Part shown: in pieces, positions 24,049 through 34,842 of the stretch
Position numbering within the stretch: position 1 is the first letter of the stretch
How the letters are laid out: each line of letters opens with the position of its first letter
Assembly: GCA_023055355.1 (NCBI GenBank)
Contig: JALJCS010000010.1
Coordinates: 21,281,001-21,345,000 of the forward strand
DNA length: 64,000 bases
Source of the DNA: Agelaius tricolor
Taxonomy: Eukaryota; Chordata; Aves; Passeriformes; Icteridae
Direction of reading: 5' to 3'
Program-made: the position numbers and the translations under genes
Notes under the pieces: generated by a model
Database searches by the model: none
The model's input: only the letters and a program-made list of their open reading frames with translations
What the model was told of the DNA's origin: nothing

Positions 24049-24678
24049 TATGGTGCTAAACACCTTGTTAGGCCAGTGGGCATCTCCAGAGAATCTGCCA
24101 TGGGTAGGAAAGGCAGGGGAGTCAGGGCAGGGCTGTTGTAGGGCAGGCTGGAAGGCTGGGCTCTCAAACACCCTATCATTGAACAGAAACCAAAGTGGAA
24201 ATCTGGGGTATTCCACATGCAGGACTGAGTTCAAGGGTGACATGGCTCAGAGAGGTTTATCCAGGCCTTCTCTGAAATCCGACACAAACTTGGCCTGTTT
24301 GTTTCCATGAGGAGAGCATCTGCACGCCTTTTTGCAAATCTCCAGCAACAATGATATAAATAAAACCCTAGGCTACAGGGCTGTCCCAACAACTTGTCCT
24401 GCCCTTTCTTACAAGGGGGGCTTATTCCATGAAAGACTACAATTTACACTATATTTTTCTGTGTCTATTTTTTTCTTTTTCTTTTTTTTTTTAATTCTTG
24501 GAAAGGAATCAGGAAAAGCTCTACCAAGGTAATGATTAATGCAAGGAATCACATCCTCACATATTGAATAAATAAATATAAGCTAATATAAATAGAAAAA
24601 AACTCTTGGAATTTGTCAGTCCGTGGTCTTATTATCTTGAGCTCCAAAGCCAAAGTTGCAGACTATGGTTTACAGATG

Positions 24679-24778
24679 CTTTTCCCCTCTTTCCCTCTCT
24701 GCCTCCTCTTCCTTTTTCCTTTTTTTGCTTGCTTTTTTATTTCCCTACCCACTCCACCCTCCCTGCCTCCCCCCCCAA
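24679..24778 (+). repeat. Polypyrimidine-rich low-complexity tract
   Basis: About 100 bases are nearly all C and T on the plus strand with a few G and A interruptions, ending in a C9 run at about 24,770. Overlapping frames in this stretch simply read Ser/Leu/Phe/Pro-rich low-complexity sequence. Confidence 0.8.
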
Positions 24779-26974
24779 GGCAGCTCAAAGGAGGTTGTGG
24801 CTCCCTTGCTAGGAATTGCTCCTCTGACACAAACTTTGCTTCCCTTTTCAAATGAGTTTGGCAAATGTTAGTGAAAAGGTTGCTAGTAAATATTCTTTGA
24901 AAACATTTATAGGTTTCTGAGGGTGCATGAAAACTGTTCAGGCTGTAGTTCACAGAACTTCTACCCCAACAGAGACTTGGGAAATTCTTCACTGTTTTTT
25001 GTCCCAACTACTCCTCTGTTCACATGATGCTTGAAAAGTTCTACACACAAAAAGAGAAAGGAAAAAGGAGGGCAAAAATAATCTAAAAGGGACACATGTT
25101 TTTGTCCCTTTTTTTTTTATCTGGTGATCTGAGCTTAGAGGAAATTACAACCAGCCTTCCTAGTTATTTAGGTCCTTAGCTCTTAGGGTCAAGGAGATGG
25201 GAGATTTTGTTTGAGATCCTTGATAAATAGTTTCAAGGAGACCTTTCTACATGGTGTACTTTGTTTTGGTTTTTTTTATTATTATTATTTGTAGCTTCAA
25301 ATCACACCCTTAATTTGTTTGAAGTATCTTTTCTCTAATTTTCAAATGCCACCAATCTTTCTTGCGTGAATTTGGGACTACTCAGAGTCTTCACTGAGAT
25401 CTCAAATCTGAAGATAAGTGGGCGTATTTTTCAGTCCATGGCTGTTCTCTGGGTCAGACCTTGAGATTTGGATCAGTGCTGTAGAAGCAGAAGTCTCTGT
25501 GGCAGCCATCAATACTGAAAAAATTAATTTTGAACTCCCAGCTCTATAATCTTTTTCATTTACTCCATGGGCACTAGAAAGGGAGAAGCTGGTGAACTTA
25601 TTCCTGCTTTAGGAATTCATGAGGTTGAATTTGTGTGGCAAAATTTGTGTTTTTTCATTATCAGAAAATTTGCCTCTGGATAACATTAATTACTCATTAA
25701 AAATATAAAAATATTTCCCACCAACAACTATTGTTCAGCAAAGAAATATTAACCAAAAGCTCTTCTATATCAGATGTTTTCATTGCATTCCTCTCCCTTC
25801 TTTGCTCCTTTGTGAGTTGCACTTTGGTAAGAAAGACCTTTGGCTGTCAGTCCCTCCAGGATCTCACATGAAATGAGCATGATAGGTGTCATCTCCCTCC
25901 TCAGCTCCCTCCTTTCTGGGCCAATGGTTAGGGTCACAGAAAACTCCAAGAGCACTTGGCAATCTCCTGTTGGACATCTCATCTGGGAAGACATGAGAAC
26001 CACTGGCCGAAGCTGCAAAAAAATTTGAGCCCGTTTCAAGGTTTGAAGGGGAAGCAAAACAAAAAATAAACCAAAAAACAAACCTGTGCTAATTCCCAAT
26101 GTTTCTGCTGACTCAGCATCCAGACAACTGGAAATTTCTCCTTGACTTGGAGCAATGTGTCCAAACAGAAAGCCTGGACCTGGCCACATTTCTGTGTTTA
26201 AAAAAGTTTGTAACCAGACCTCCACTTTACTGTTGGCCTGAAGCCAGTACTCACAAAGTGGAATGAAACCTCTCTTTGATTATTTAGTGCAGCCCAGAAA
26301 CTAGAGCAAAGCTGATCACAGCCATGGATTTGGATGGGAATATTAGGGGACAAAGAGTACACCCCACACTGGGCAATAATGCCAAGGGGCAACAAATAAC
26401 ACTGCAGAGTCATAATTATCCACATTCCCAAGGTTCTGCTTCAACCAGAGACTTCTCTTGCTGTTCCTCACAAATCAATCAGGGTGTCCAAGCAAGACAC
26501 AAGTCTCCCCAAATTCTGGTGTGAAGCTGTGGATTCAGCAGAACTGTGCTCATACTTCAAGCTCCAGGAGATTTCCATGTCAGTAGTTTTGCTAATTCAG
26601 TCCTTTTTCTACACTTTCCTCACAGCCCTCTCCCATAAGTACTTCATCTGCTGGAGTTGGCCACATAATCAATTTACCATCCCTGGGCTTGGCTGACTTT
26701 GATAAAGAGGATTTAGGGGGTTAATTTGAGCCCTCATATTTCTGAGGGGATGCTATACTTAGGAAACTTTCTGTGGTGCACTTCAGCATGGATTAGTTGT
26801 TCTGCTTCCCATAAAACCTTATGTCTGCCAGCTTGCCTAGGATTAGAACTAAAAAGGAGTGTGTAGATCCCATTGCCACAAATAGAGCTTCTGCACTAGG
26901 GCTGCTTTTCTTGGGATATGAGCCAAAGTTATAAATATTGAGGGCCTGATTTTTCAGTCCATCACAGTTGCAGT
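24779..26974. other. Non-coding stretch
   Basis: A minus-strand frame of 151 codons (25,770-26,225) is among the longest in the window but has no domain or compositional coding signal that I can see. A gagggcctgattttt string at 26,939 recalls a MITE terminus but does not extend. A (TTA)4 lies at about 25,277-25,289. Confidence 0.6.
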
Positions 26975-27058
26975 GTGGTGTGTATATGTGTATATATATA
27001 TATATATTTATTTATATATGTATGTGTGTACATATATATACACATACATAGATACGTG
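26975..27058. repeat. TA/TG/CA microsatellite with an embedded 34-bp near-palindrome
   Basis: A compound alternating pyrimidine-purine tract. Within it, 27017-27030 pairs with 27037-27050 (13 of 14 positions) around the 6-base loop catata. It could extrude a cruciform or fold as a hairpin in RNA. Confidence 0.9.
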
Positions 27059-28656
27059 CTTATGTGTGTGACATTTCACACCCATGGCCACTCTGAATGC
27101 ATTCAATCAAACTTTTCATGCTGTCCTTGGAAACTTCATATGAGAGGACAGGATCATACTACTATTAGTGATGTTTTGGAACACAAATTAAATTATAACT
27201 TTTGTCCTCAGTGAGACAGGTTTGGTGTTTTTAACTCTCAAAGGACACATGTTTCTGTGATGGCTTTGTGTGACATTCAAAAGGAAAGATCATCCAGAGA
27301 CCTGCACCAAAAGGGAGGCTCTTCTATTTTACAGTTTCAAATTATACTTCTAACACTGCATAACTGTGCTGTCTGCTTTCCCTGGGAGGGGCTGTTCCTT
27401 GGGAATACAGAAGGAAAATGTCAGAGTCAGACTAGTCAGCTTGTTATGTGATGCCTGTTGCCTCTTCCTCTGGCTTGTTTGTAGACCTTGATTAAATCTT
27501 GAAAGAAGCACGGCTGTTCCTGGTACTAACTGCCAACCTCCTCTCTAAATGAGCAAAATTAATTCTCCGTGTTGGTTATGTTGCCACTCATGAAAGATGG
27601 TGAATGGGCTGCTTGCCAGCAAAGGTCCACAGGCAGGGAAGGCTGCTGGTGCAAACACTCAGCAGCATGTCTTGGAGAAGTGAGGCAAAGAGCCATCAGG
27701 GCTCGGTGGTGGTGCTGGCCATGGGCTGACTATGATCTGGATACCTGAGCTGGAAAATGGTCCTGAGGGAATCACTGTGGAAGGCAGGAAAGGAAGAACT
27801 AGCAGAGTTCAAAACCTCTATTTCTGAGGCTCTCCAAACCTGATGGCTACTCCGAATGCTTGCAGGGGCTGCACAAACACGTGGGTGCTGCTGAGAAGCT
27901 TAGAATTAGAATTACATCCCCATCTCTCTGAATTCCCACTATCCTGAATAGGATCATGATGCAAAAGCACCTTCACCTTCCTGTTTTTGCAGGCTTGAAA
28001 GAAATGAAACGGAGACAACACATGTGAAGGGAGCACCCAAAGAGGAAACCTCAAAAGCTGCTACAGGCAGAGGCAGAAAATCCTCTCCTTGTCCAGCTCA
28101 ATCTTGCCTTCTCTTGCAGACTGTGGTAGTTCAAAAGCCCTGCTGCTGCAGAATCCCAGGCACAGGTGGAGGGGCACTAAGATAATTTTTTTTTCCCTTT
28201 ATAAATCTGTGGTGGTAACACCTAAAAATCCCAGCCCAATCTCAGAAGGTCCCTATTGAGGGTATTCTGTAGATAGGTCAAAGGAAAACCAGCTATGATA
28301 CTAAAAGTTTTTGAATTTGAAAGAATATCCCATGCATCTGTATTAAATCTGCCCACTTCTTGCTGTGTGGGTCATCCTCATGCCAAGTTTTCCTTGTAAT
28401 TCAGGAGCAAAAAATATACTCCAGGCTTGGTGCCATGCAGTGAAAACACATGTCTTGTCTGTACATAATTGTACAGAAACTGGAGCCTTTTCTTTTTCAT
28501 GAGAACAGGCCCATGACAATCAAATTCTGTCTTTCTGAGACACTTATCTGGCATCTTGTCACATAGTTTCTGTGGATTTCATATGTCTGATTTAACTATC
28601 CCCAAACTCCTGCAAGGCTGGGAGGTACTGCTGGCTTTTTGAACTGATGAATTCTT

Positions 28657-28660
<4 letters not shown>
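27059..28660. other. Non-coding stretch
   Basis: No gene, RNA or element recognised; frames are 80 codons or fewer. Confidence 0.65.
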
Positions 28661-28705
<45 letters not shown>

Positions 28706-28712
28706 TATATGT
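28661..28712. repeat. (AT)17 followed by (AC)n and AT/GT
   Basis: Seventeen perfect AT units (28661-28694) run into acacacacac and then atatatgtat. The AT array is self-complementary. It lies about 1.65 kb from the similar compound microsatellite at 27.0 kb. Confidence 0.95.
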
Positions 28713-29948
28713 ATTTATTAATTCCCTTCAAAAATACTTACTAATTTCAACTAACATCACTCAAATTGGATTTCTTAGGTTAAAAACTAAATTGGTCTAA
28801 CTTCTCAAAAAATTATTCATGTTTTTGTTTTGAAACATTACATATATGTATCTATATTTAACTTTTTAAAAATAGAGATAATACTTTTCTCCCCACCTTT
28901 TTGAGCCATGAATATTAAACAAAAAGGCTTTTTTTGGACTGGTTGGAGCATTTATATTTGACATCCCAATAAAACAAACAGCTTTTTGTTGTTGATGCTT
29001 TACTGGAAATGTTTCAGATGAACCCCAGTCTACATATTTTTACTGTATCTTGGCTTTTAAATCAAAACATTTTTTCATCCTGTTATCACCTATTATATCA
29101 ACTAAGCTTGTGGCATAGGTGATTTAAATTCCTTGCTGAAGGTCACACAGGGCACTGGTGACACAGAGTTGCACAGAGTTCCCCCAGTCCTGAGGTACTG
29201 CAAAAAAGAGCATGAACTGGGACTTACCTTCATTTCAAAGCTTTCTCCAAAGATCTTTTCACTCTGCAAAGCAAGCAAAATTCTTTTCAGAATTTAACCA
29301 AAGAAACTGGACTATCATAATTGGTGCCAAGGATTTTTCACTTTTGAGATATTCTTTTTTTTTTTTTCTTTTTTCTTTTCTGGGAAAGTATCTTTCACAC
29401 ATGCTTTCCTTCTCTCTCCCCTCCCCCACATATTTTCAGTTTCTGCTTTTTTTCAGTGTATATCTGGAAGATTTCTCATTTGAAAAGCATATTTCTCTTC
29501 TGTTAGGAATGGGTAGTGGTCTGGCAGGCTTGGCCTTGCCATCTGCCCTGTCAGTGGAAACCCTTTGCGCTCCAGCTTAAGCCATGGAGATGACCTTCTG
29601 CCACCCTCTCCTTCCTTTAGTGAGAGACTTGGGGGCTATTACTGCACATAAAGCAGACAGGCCTAGCTGCAGGTCTGTTAAGATAGATTCATGGTGGGGA
29701 AACCCATAGGAGCCAGGAACCTAAGTGCTCTCCATGAACCTACATTCCTTGCTGTGACTGGACCCAGTGCAGCTGCTGATGGCAGGAGACCCTGCCTCCA
29801 CATCGTAACTGCTCTGCTTCAGTGGCCTGAGCAACCAATCGCCTGCTGAATTTTCCATCCTGTGGAGGGAAATTAAATTCTTTGTCAGGGCTGGGAAATC
29901 CCCAGAATGGCCTAAAACCATGTTCCTCAGAACGCCGCTGACACTGTG
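28713..29948. other. Non-coding, AT-rich stretch
   Basis: AT-rich with a T-rich tract at about 29,352-29,380. The 122-codon frame at 29,212-29,580 spans that low-complexity run and has no domain. Confidence 0.6.
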
Positions 29949-29999
29949 CAGCACGCTCTGTTCATGCCCGTGCGTGCACACGCACAGAGCGCTTTGCTG
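29949..29999. repeat. GC-rich inverted repeat (hairpin) with CpGs
   Basis: CAGCACGCTCTGT (29949-29961) pairs with ACAGAGCGCTTTGCTG (29984-29999), with the right arm carrying a small bulge. An inner arm pair, GTGCGTG and CACGCAC, lies in the loop. No microRNA or tRNA identity is recognised. CpG content is high for this window. Confidence 0.6.
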
Positions 30000-31882
30000 C
30001 TCAGCCCTCCCGGGGGGAGCCCTGAGAGTTTATTTCACAGTAACTCTCATGCTGATGGCTCTCACAGACCCTCTCAGGCATCAGATCCTCCTTCTGGTCT
30101 AATGCCAGAACCCTCCAAAAGCAGCAAGAGATACTCATTTCCTTGGTCAAAATCCTTCCCTCTGTCTTCTTCCACCCAGTTTGCTCATTGCAGTTCCCAG
30201 CTGGACATACCAAGTCAGCTGGGAGGGCCAGTAACATAACTCATCTCCTCTCCCAGATATTGAAGGGAAGATTTGAATACTTTGGTCAGAAGGTGGTGAT
30301 TCCCTAGTGGTCTGCCCTCTTGACTTAACAGGCCACCCCCACCAGGCACTCCAGGGGTCTGGATGAGAGAGGGATTTGGGAAAATTCATGGATGACCCTG
30401 GTTCCTCAGCAGTGTGGAGCTGGGTTGCAAGGTGACCTGATGCTGATCCCCTCAGGTGGGCTCCCTGGCTTTGCTTCCAGCTCTCAGGAAGGGCTGAAGG
30501 CTGCTCTGCTCCTCTGTCAGACACTGCACACAGCCATAACACAGCTCTTGCTTGCAAGCCCTGCTGCCTCCCTCCCCAGTCCTCTCCTGGTGCACCAGGA
30601 AGGTGCAAGCACAAGAGGTGGGTGCTGACTGCAGTCAGTGCTGTTTGCCTGCCCGGTTTGTGAGTTGAGGAAGGTGTCTGAGGAACACTAAATCACCTGG
30701 CTGGCCTAAACAAACAGGTGGGATCCATGTGGGCCTTCAAGCCACATGACAGTGCTTTGAAGCTTTCTGCAGAAATTTGGGAACCAGGGCACTGTGCACC
30801 ACTGGTTTTGACTGGCAAAAGTATTCCAGATGCTCTGACAGTTTCAATAAGAAGTTTCAGGCTTCACAAAATAACCATTGCCCATAAATTCTGGCCTTCT
30901 CCAATTTGGTACAGGCTTTCCTTGTACCAGTCATCTTGTAGAACTCCACTGGTTTTCTTCTGGTCGTGTGCCCTGAAAAAAAGGATTTGGGGAGGCAGTT
31001 GTGAATGGGATTGATCTGAGGAGAGGCAGTGTGGTGGGGAGCAGGTTGGTGTTTTAGCAGATACGTGGGATAAAGCTTCCCCCAATGAAAGGCAGACTGG
31101 GAAGAAATGCTGTATGCATCCTCAAGGTGAATGGAAGTGCTTTCCCAGCTGTGCTCACCTGGATGTTTCCTAAAGATCCAGTTGAGGCGAGAGCCAAAGT
31201 TTATTGAGAAGAGCATGCAGGCTGCCAGCTGGGTCAGGAACTGTTCCCATGGTCACATGGAGTTTACAGGACAAAGCAAGAGACACACATTTGCTGCAAA
31301 TGTCAGAACAGGAAACAAGTTAAACTGGGAAGGAGAGGGGGGAAAAAGAAATGGCAGGAAAGAGGCTTGGCTTCAGGTTTAGATACCACAAGCTCCAAGA
31401 GAAAGGTGGTCAACTGAGACTTGTGTTGGTTTAAACGTTTCCCTATCCAGACTGGAGTTGGGAGAAAAGACATGATGGTGCCTATGAGGCTGATGCTGGG
31501 GGTATTTAGGCTTCAAACTCTCTCTGGGGGCAGGTGGAAGCACTTGGTACCTTGCCAAGCCTGAAGGAGGCTCTTCCATAAGTGCTGGCACAGAATGCTG
31601 CTGTTCCTGTGATGGGGATACAGGACCTCAGAGTAGAGGGCAGTGTGCTGATGTGTCCAAGTCATGCAGGAAGTAGACCTTCAATGAAAATTGACTATTT
31701 TTCTGAGTGCCCCCCAAGCTCCCCAAAAAGCACCATTTTAACATGAAGGTTGTGCCGCCCAACCCTGAGCCTGCTCCGTCCTGATTCATGTCACCAAAGA
31801 TGCTTGTACTGATGCATCTCGGTTTTTTCACTTCTCTCTGGAGTCCTGCCCTCCACAGGGAGTTCTCCCGTGTCCGCAGTAG
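30000..31882. other. Non-coding, moderate-GC stretch
   Basis: A 155-codon minus-strand frame (30,147-30,614) has no recognisable domain and sits in GC-richer DNA, where stops are scarcer. No splice-linked coding partner was seen. Nothing else is supported. Confidence 0.6.
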
Positions 31883-32359
31883 AGTTTCAAGGACTCACCT
31901 GCCCTCTGGCCCAAAGGTTTGGACACCTGCCTGCAGTACTGGGAGGCGCTGGCCGGGATTTCCCCAGCAGCCCACAGCCGTCAGGTGCCCAGACTGCCCA
32001 CAAGCGAGGAGTGCCCCAGTTCCTCAGGCTCCCTTCAAATCCTCCATGAAGAAGCCAAAGGCTGCCCAGACCAGGTGTTCTGCTGGTTCCAGAACCACCA
32101 AATCCAACTCACTGTCGCCTGAGGGAATGCAGAAGCCGTTGCTGCTGCTGGCAGCCAGCTGAAAACTGCTGATGTCCCCAGCCTGTCTGCAGATGTGCCT
32201 TCCTCTCACTCCCAGACCTTTCCAGACTGGTGGAGTTTGTTGGGTTTTGGTGTGGTTTACACAGATTATTTGGGAAAGTTTCTCACACCAACTTGCCCCT
32301 CAAGTTCCCATACAAAAAAAAAAAAAAAGAAAAAAGAAAAAAAAAAAAAGAAAAAAAAA
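31883..32359 (+). pseudogene. Possible retrocopy or exon relic: CpG-richer block ending in an A-rich tract
   Basis: This block has more CpGs than its surroundings. A frame from the stop at 31880 to the TGA ending at 32122 finishes with DQVFCWFQNHQIQ, which fits the homeodomain recognition-helix pattern QVxxWFQN. However, the upstream residues do not fit homeodomain helices 1 and 2 well, and the conserved arginines after WFQN are missing. About 190 bases after the stop lies an A-rich tract (32314-32359) that could be an old poly(A) tail, though no AATAAA was seen just upstream. The same four residues WFQN occur by chance elsewhere (about 61.6 kb), so weight is limited. Unrelated GC-rich non-coding DNA is a serious alternative. 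Confidence 0.18.
32314..32359 (+). repeat. A-rich tract
   Basis: Forty-six bases of A with three single G interruptions. A T17 run (32415-32431) follows 55 bases downstream, so the two tracts could pair as an imperfect inverted repeat. Confidence 0.95.
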
Positions 32360-32431
32360 CCTGGCATGACACTTGCCAGAAAATTTCAGCTAAAGTAAAA
32401 GCCAGTAACTAGTGTTTTTTTTTTTTTTTTT

Positions 32432-34790
32432 AAGTGGTTGTTTTAATTTAAAAAAAGATAAATACATTCAAAGGCACCAGTCCAGGCACTGGTTTTAATT
32501 TCTGGGAGGAGAAAAAAAGCATCTGAAATCACTACCAGTGTTTTTTCTTTCCTGAGACTTGTAACTTAAAATGACCAAAAATGATTGCATTTTTTGACAA
32601 TGAGCAGCACAATGTCCTCCAGGTGTTCAGAACAAGAACCTTTCTGGACCATCCTCAACTAAGATCCCTGCTTGCAGCTGGGATTTTGGTGCTAAGAAAT
32701 ACCTAATGAGTAAATTACACCTTCTCCACACTGCCAGCCACTGCTATCTTGTTATTTTAATATGAGCTTTACACTGAAAGTAGGTAGAAATGAGTTCTGG
32801 ACAAAGACACAGAAATCTTCTTGAGAGTCAATATTTGAGCTTTGAAGGAGAAGAGACTCATAAAGAAACTCTTTGGGTCCATCTCTAATATTAAATAGCA
32901 GAAACTGCTGACACATAAGGAAGACTTTACACCCCAAACTTTTGGCCCAGAATGTTTTCTTTTTCTGTTTAATTGTAATTTTTTCTATTTCACCATTTTA
33001 AAGTTGTTTGCAGCTGATACATCTCTGCCAGTAAGTGAGTGCAGACTGAGTCACTGTTTTATATAGATCTGTCCATAAAGTCATGGAACTGACTTCTGAA
33101 TTTTCTTGCCAAAGAGAAGGAAAGTTCAGGGAAGGGTAGGAGGAGCTGACAAAGGAAAGGTCAGGGGACTCTACAATCTTCCTGACCCCTTTGCTGAAAC
33201 TTTGTGCTGACAGCCTGATTTTTACAAGATTGACTGGATGGTTGATTGTGTGGAGATGCTGGGAGGACTGTTCCTGACAGGGCTGTAACAAATGGAGGTT
33301 TACAATGGGCATGCTGGGTGAAGTACCAGAATGAAAGCTTCAGTCAGTTTTGCCAGTTTGGGATAGAGAGGACTGGATTCTGTAGGTGTACAGCCAAGTG
33401 TCTGTCCTTTGCCTGCTTGTTGTGCTCCATTTCCAGACACAGCCACTGAAGAAACTGCACCATGTCTAAGGACAAGCCAGTATGTAACTGCTCTTTAAAC
33501 CAGGACTCTCAGAAACTGAAGAATTTCCTCGAATTTCACAGCAAGGAATGAAGCAGATGTATTTCTGGGCTTTGTAGCTCTGGCCACCTGCAACTCTTGG
33601 GCTTTGCCACTTGTTGGCTCAGAGAGGAGGGGAGCCTGCTAAGGAACACAGCATTCCATCCAAGTTTGGCCCCAAAGTGGGACGTATCCAGCTCCCACAG
33701 TAAAATTTAGGTCCATTTCAGAGGAAGGTTTGTTCAACTGCAATACAGCATATGTCTGGCTGGCTGGGTTGAAGTCCATGGAGGTAAAAAGCAAGGCAGA
33801 AATGCCAGTAATTCTGACTATGCCAGAGATGCATTGTGGCCCCAAGACTCTAAATCTCTACCTGACCAGACAGTTTTGATAAGGATACATCTCTGCAGGA
33901 GTTGCAATGTTAAAATATATTCCAAATATATTTTCTCCTGAGCTTTGCAAGGTGTGTTTGTGTCATCAAGAGGAGTTTTAGCAGACTGGTGGTGCACATG
34001 GGCAAGACTCCCTTTTGCCCCTCTTTTCTGAATTATTCTGTAAGTTTGGATGAGGGTGTTGTAGTAGGACTCAACTCAGAACATGATCTCATCTGCTCTG
34101 GTAACACAGCTTCCACTGTGTTGAAGACTGAAGCACTCTTTCAAATTTAACGGATTTAAGAAAAAGAGCAATAGAGCTGCTGGAGAAAAAACCCTGAAGA
34201 CTGGGTCTCTGCTGAGACTCTAATCTAGGTAAAAGGGCTGCAGTACAATTTGGTGAGCTGCAGAAGTGTTTTTTTGGAGTTTTTTTGTGAGCTGCCTGGC
34301 TGATTACACCTGTGAGGAGGCAGGGAGTGCTCCCTTCTCCCAGCAATGCTGCTCCGGGGCTTCAAAGGCTATAGACCCTGCCATCTGCCCTAGGAAGGGT
34401 CTGGTCCCAGCTGGAAGGTGGCACTCACCAACTGCCTTAGGTGGGTACCAGTAAGTGGCATGTGTGCTCTAAGGATTGGGAAAGGTGTGGGCTTGCATGC
34501 TGCTGGCCCTTGATGGTTTTCAAGAGGATGCAGGTGGGGATGCACATAGCTGAGCTGGCTTCCCTGGAAGCCACAACACTCAGTTACAGACCTGACACAT
34601 GCTGTGGGCCTTCTCCTGTCCTCCCATGTCCCCAACTGCTGCTTGTTTGCAAAGTCCTTCACAAGACAGAGGAGGTAGAAATAGACCCAAAACTAAACCT
34701 ATCTCCCTGTCCTGAAAAGAGAGGGAAGCTTTGCTTTTGTGTTGCCAAAGTAACCAAGAAAGCAACCTCCTGACACTGCTGTGTGAGTCC
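32432..34790. other. Non-coding stretch
   Basis: No supported gene or element. Frames of 104 codons or fewer on both strands have no domains. Confidence 0.65.
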
Positions 34791-34842
34791 TCAGCTGGTT
34801 TTATAGCCTTTTGGCAAGGTCCTTCCAACCAAATGATATTAC
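34791..34842 (+). mobile_element. CR1 LINE 3' end (5'-truncated remnant)
   Basis: The sequence aaggt (34816-34820) followed by ccttccaaccaaatgatatt matches the conserved end of avian CR1 elements, AAGGTCTTTTCCAACCTAAATGATTCT. Upstream ctggttttatagccttttgg aligns with GGTTGGACTCGATGATCTT. Only the last 50 bases can be followed, so this is a short, old, 5'-truncated copy. It is the best single clue that the sequence is from a bird or close sauropsid. Confidence 0.6.

Noticed and set aside
25770..26225. 151-codon minus-strand frame with a hydrophobic stretch
   Set aside because: One hydrophobic segment alone does not make a gene; the rest looks random and no family is recognised.
30147..30614. 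155-codon minus-strand frame
   Set aside because: It lies in GC-richer DNA where stops are scarce. I see no domain, no splice signals joining it to another coding block, and overlapping frames on the other strand.
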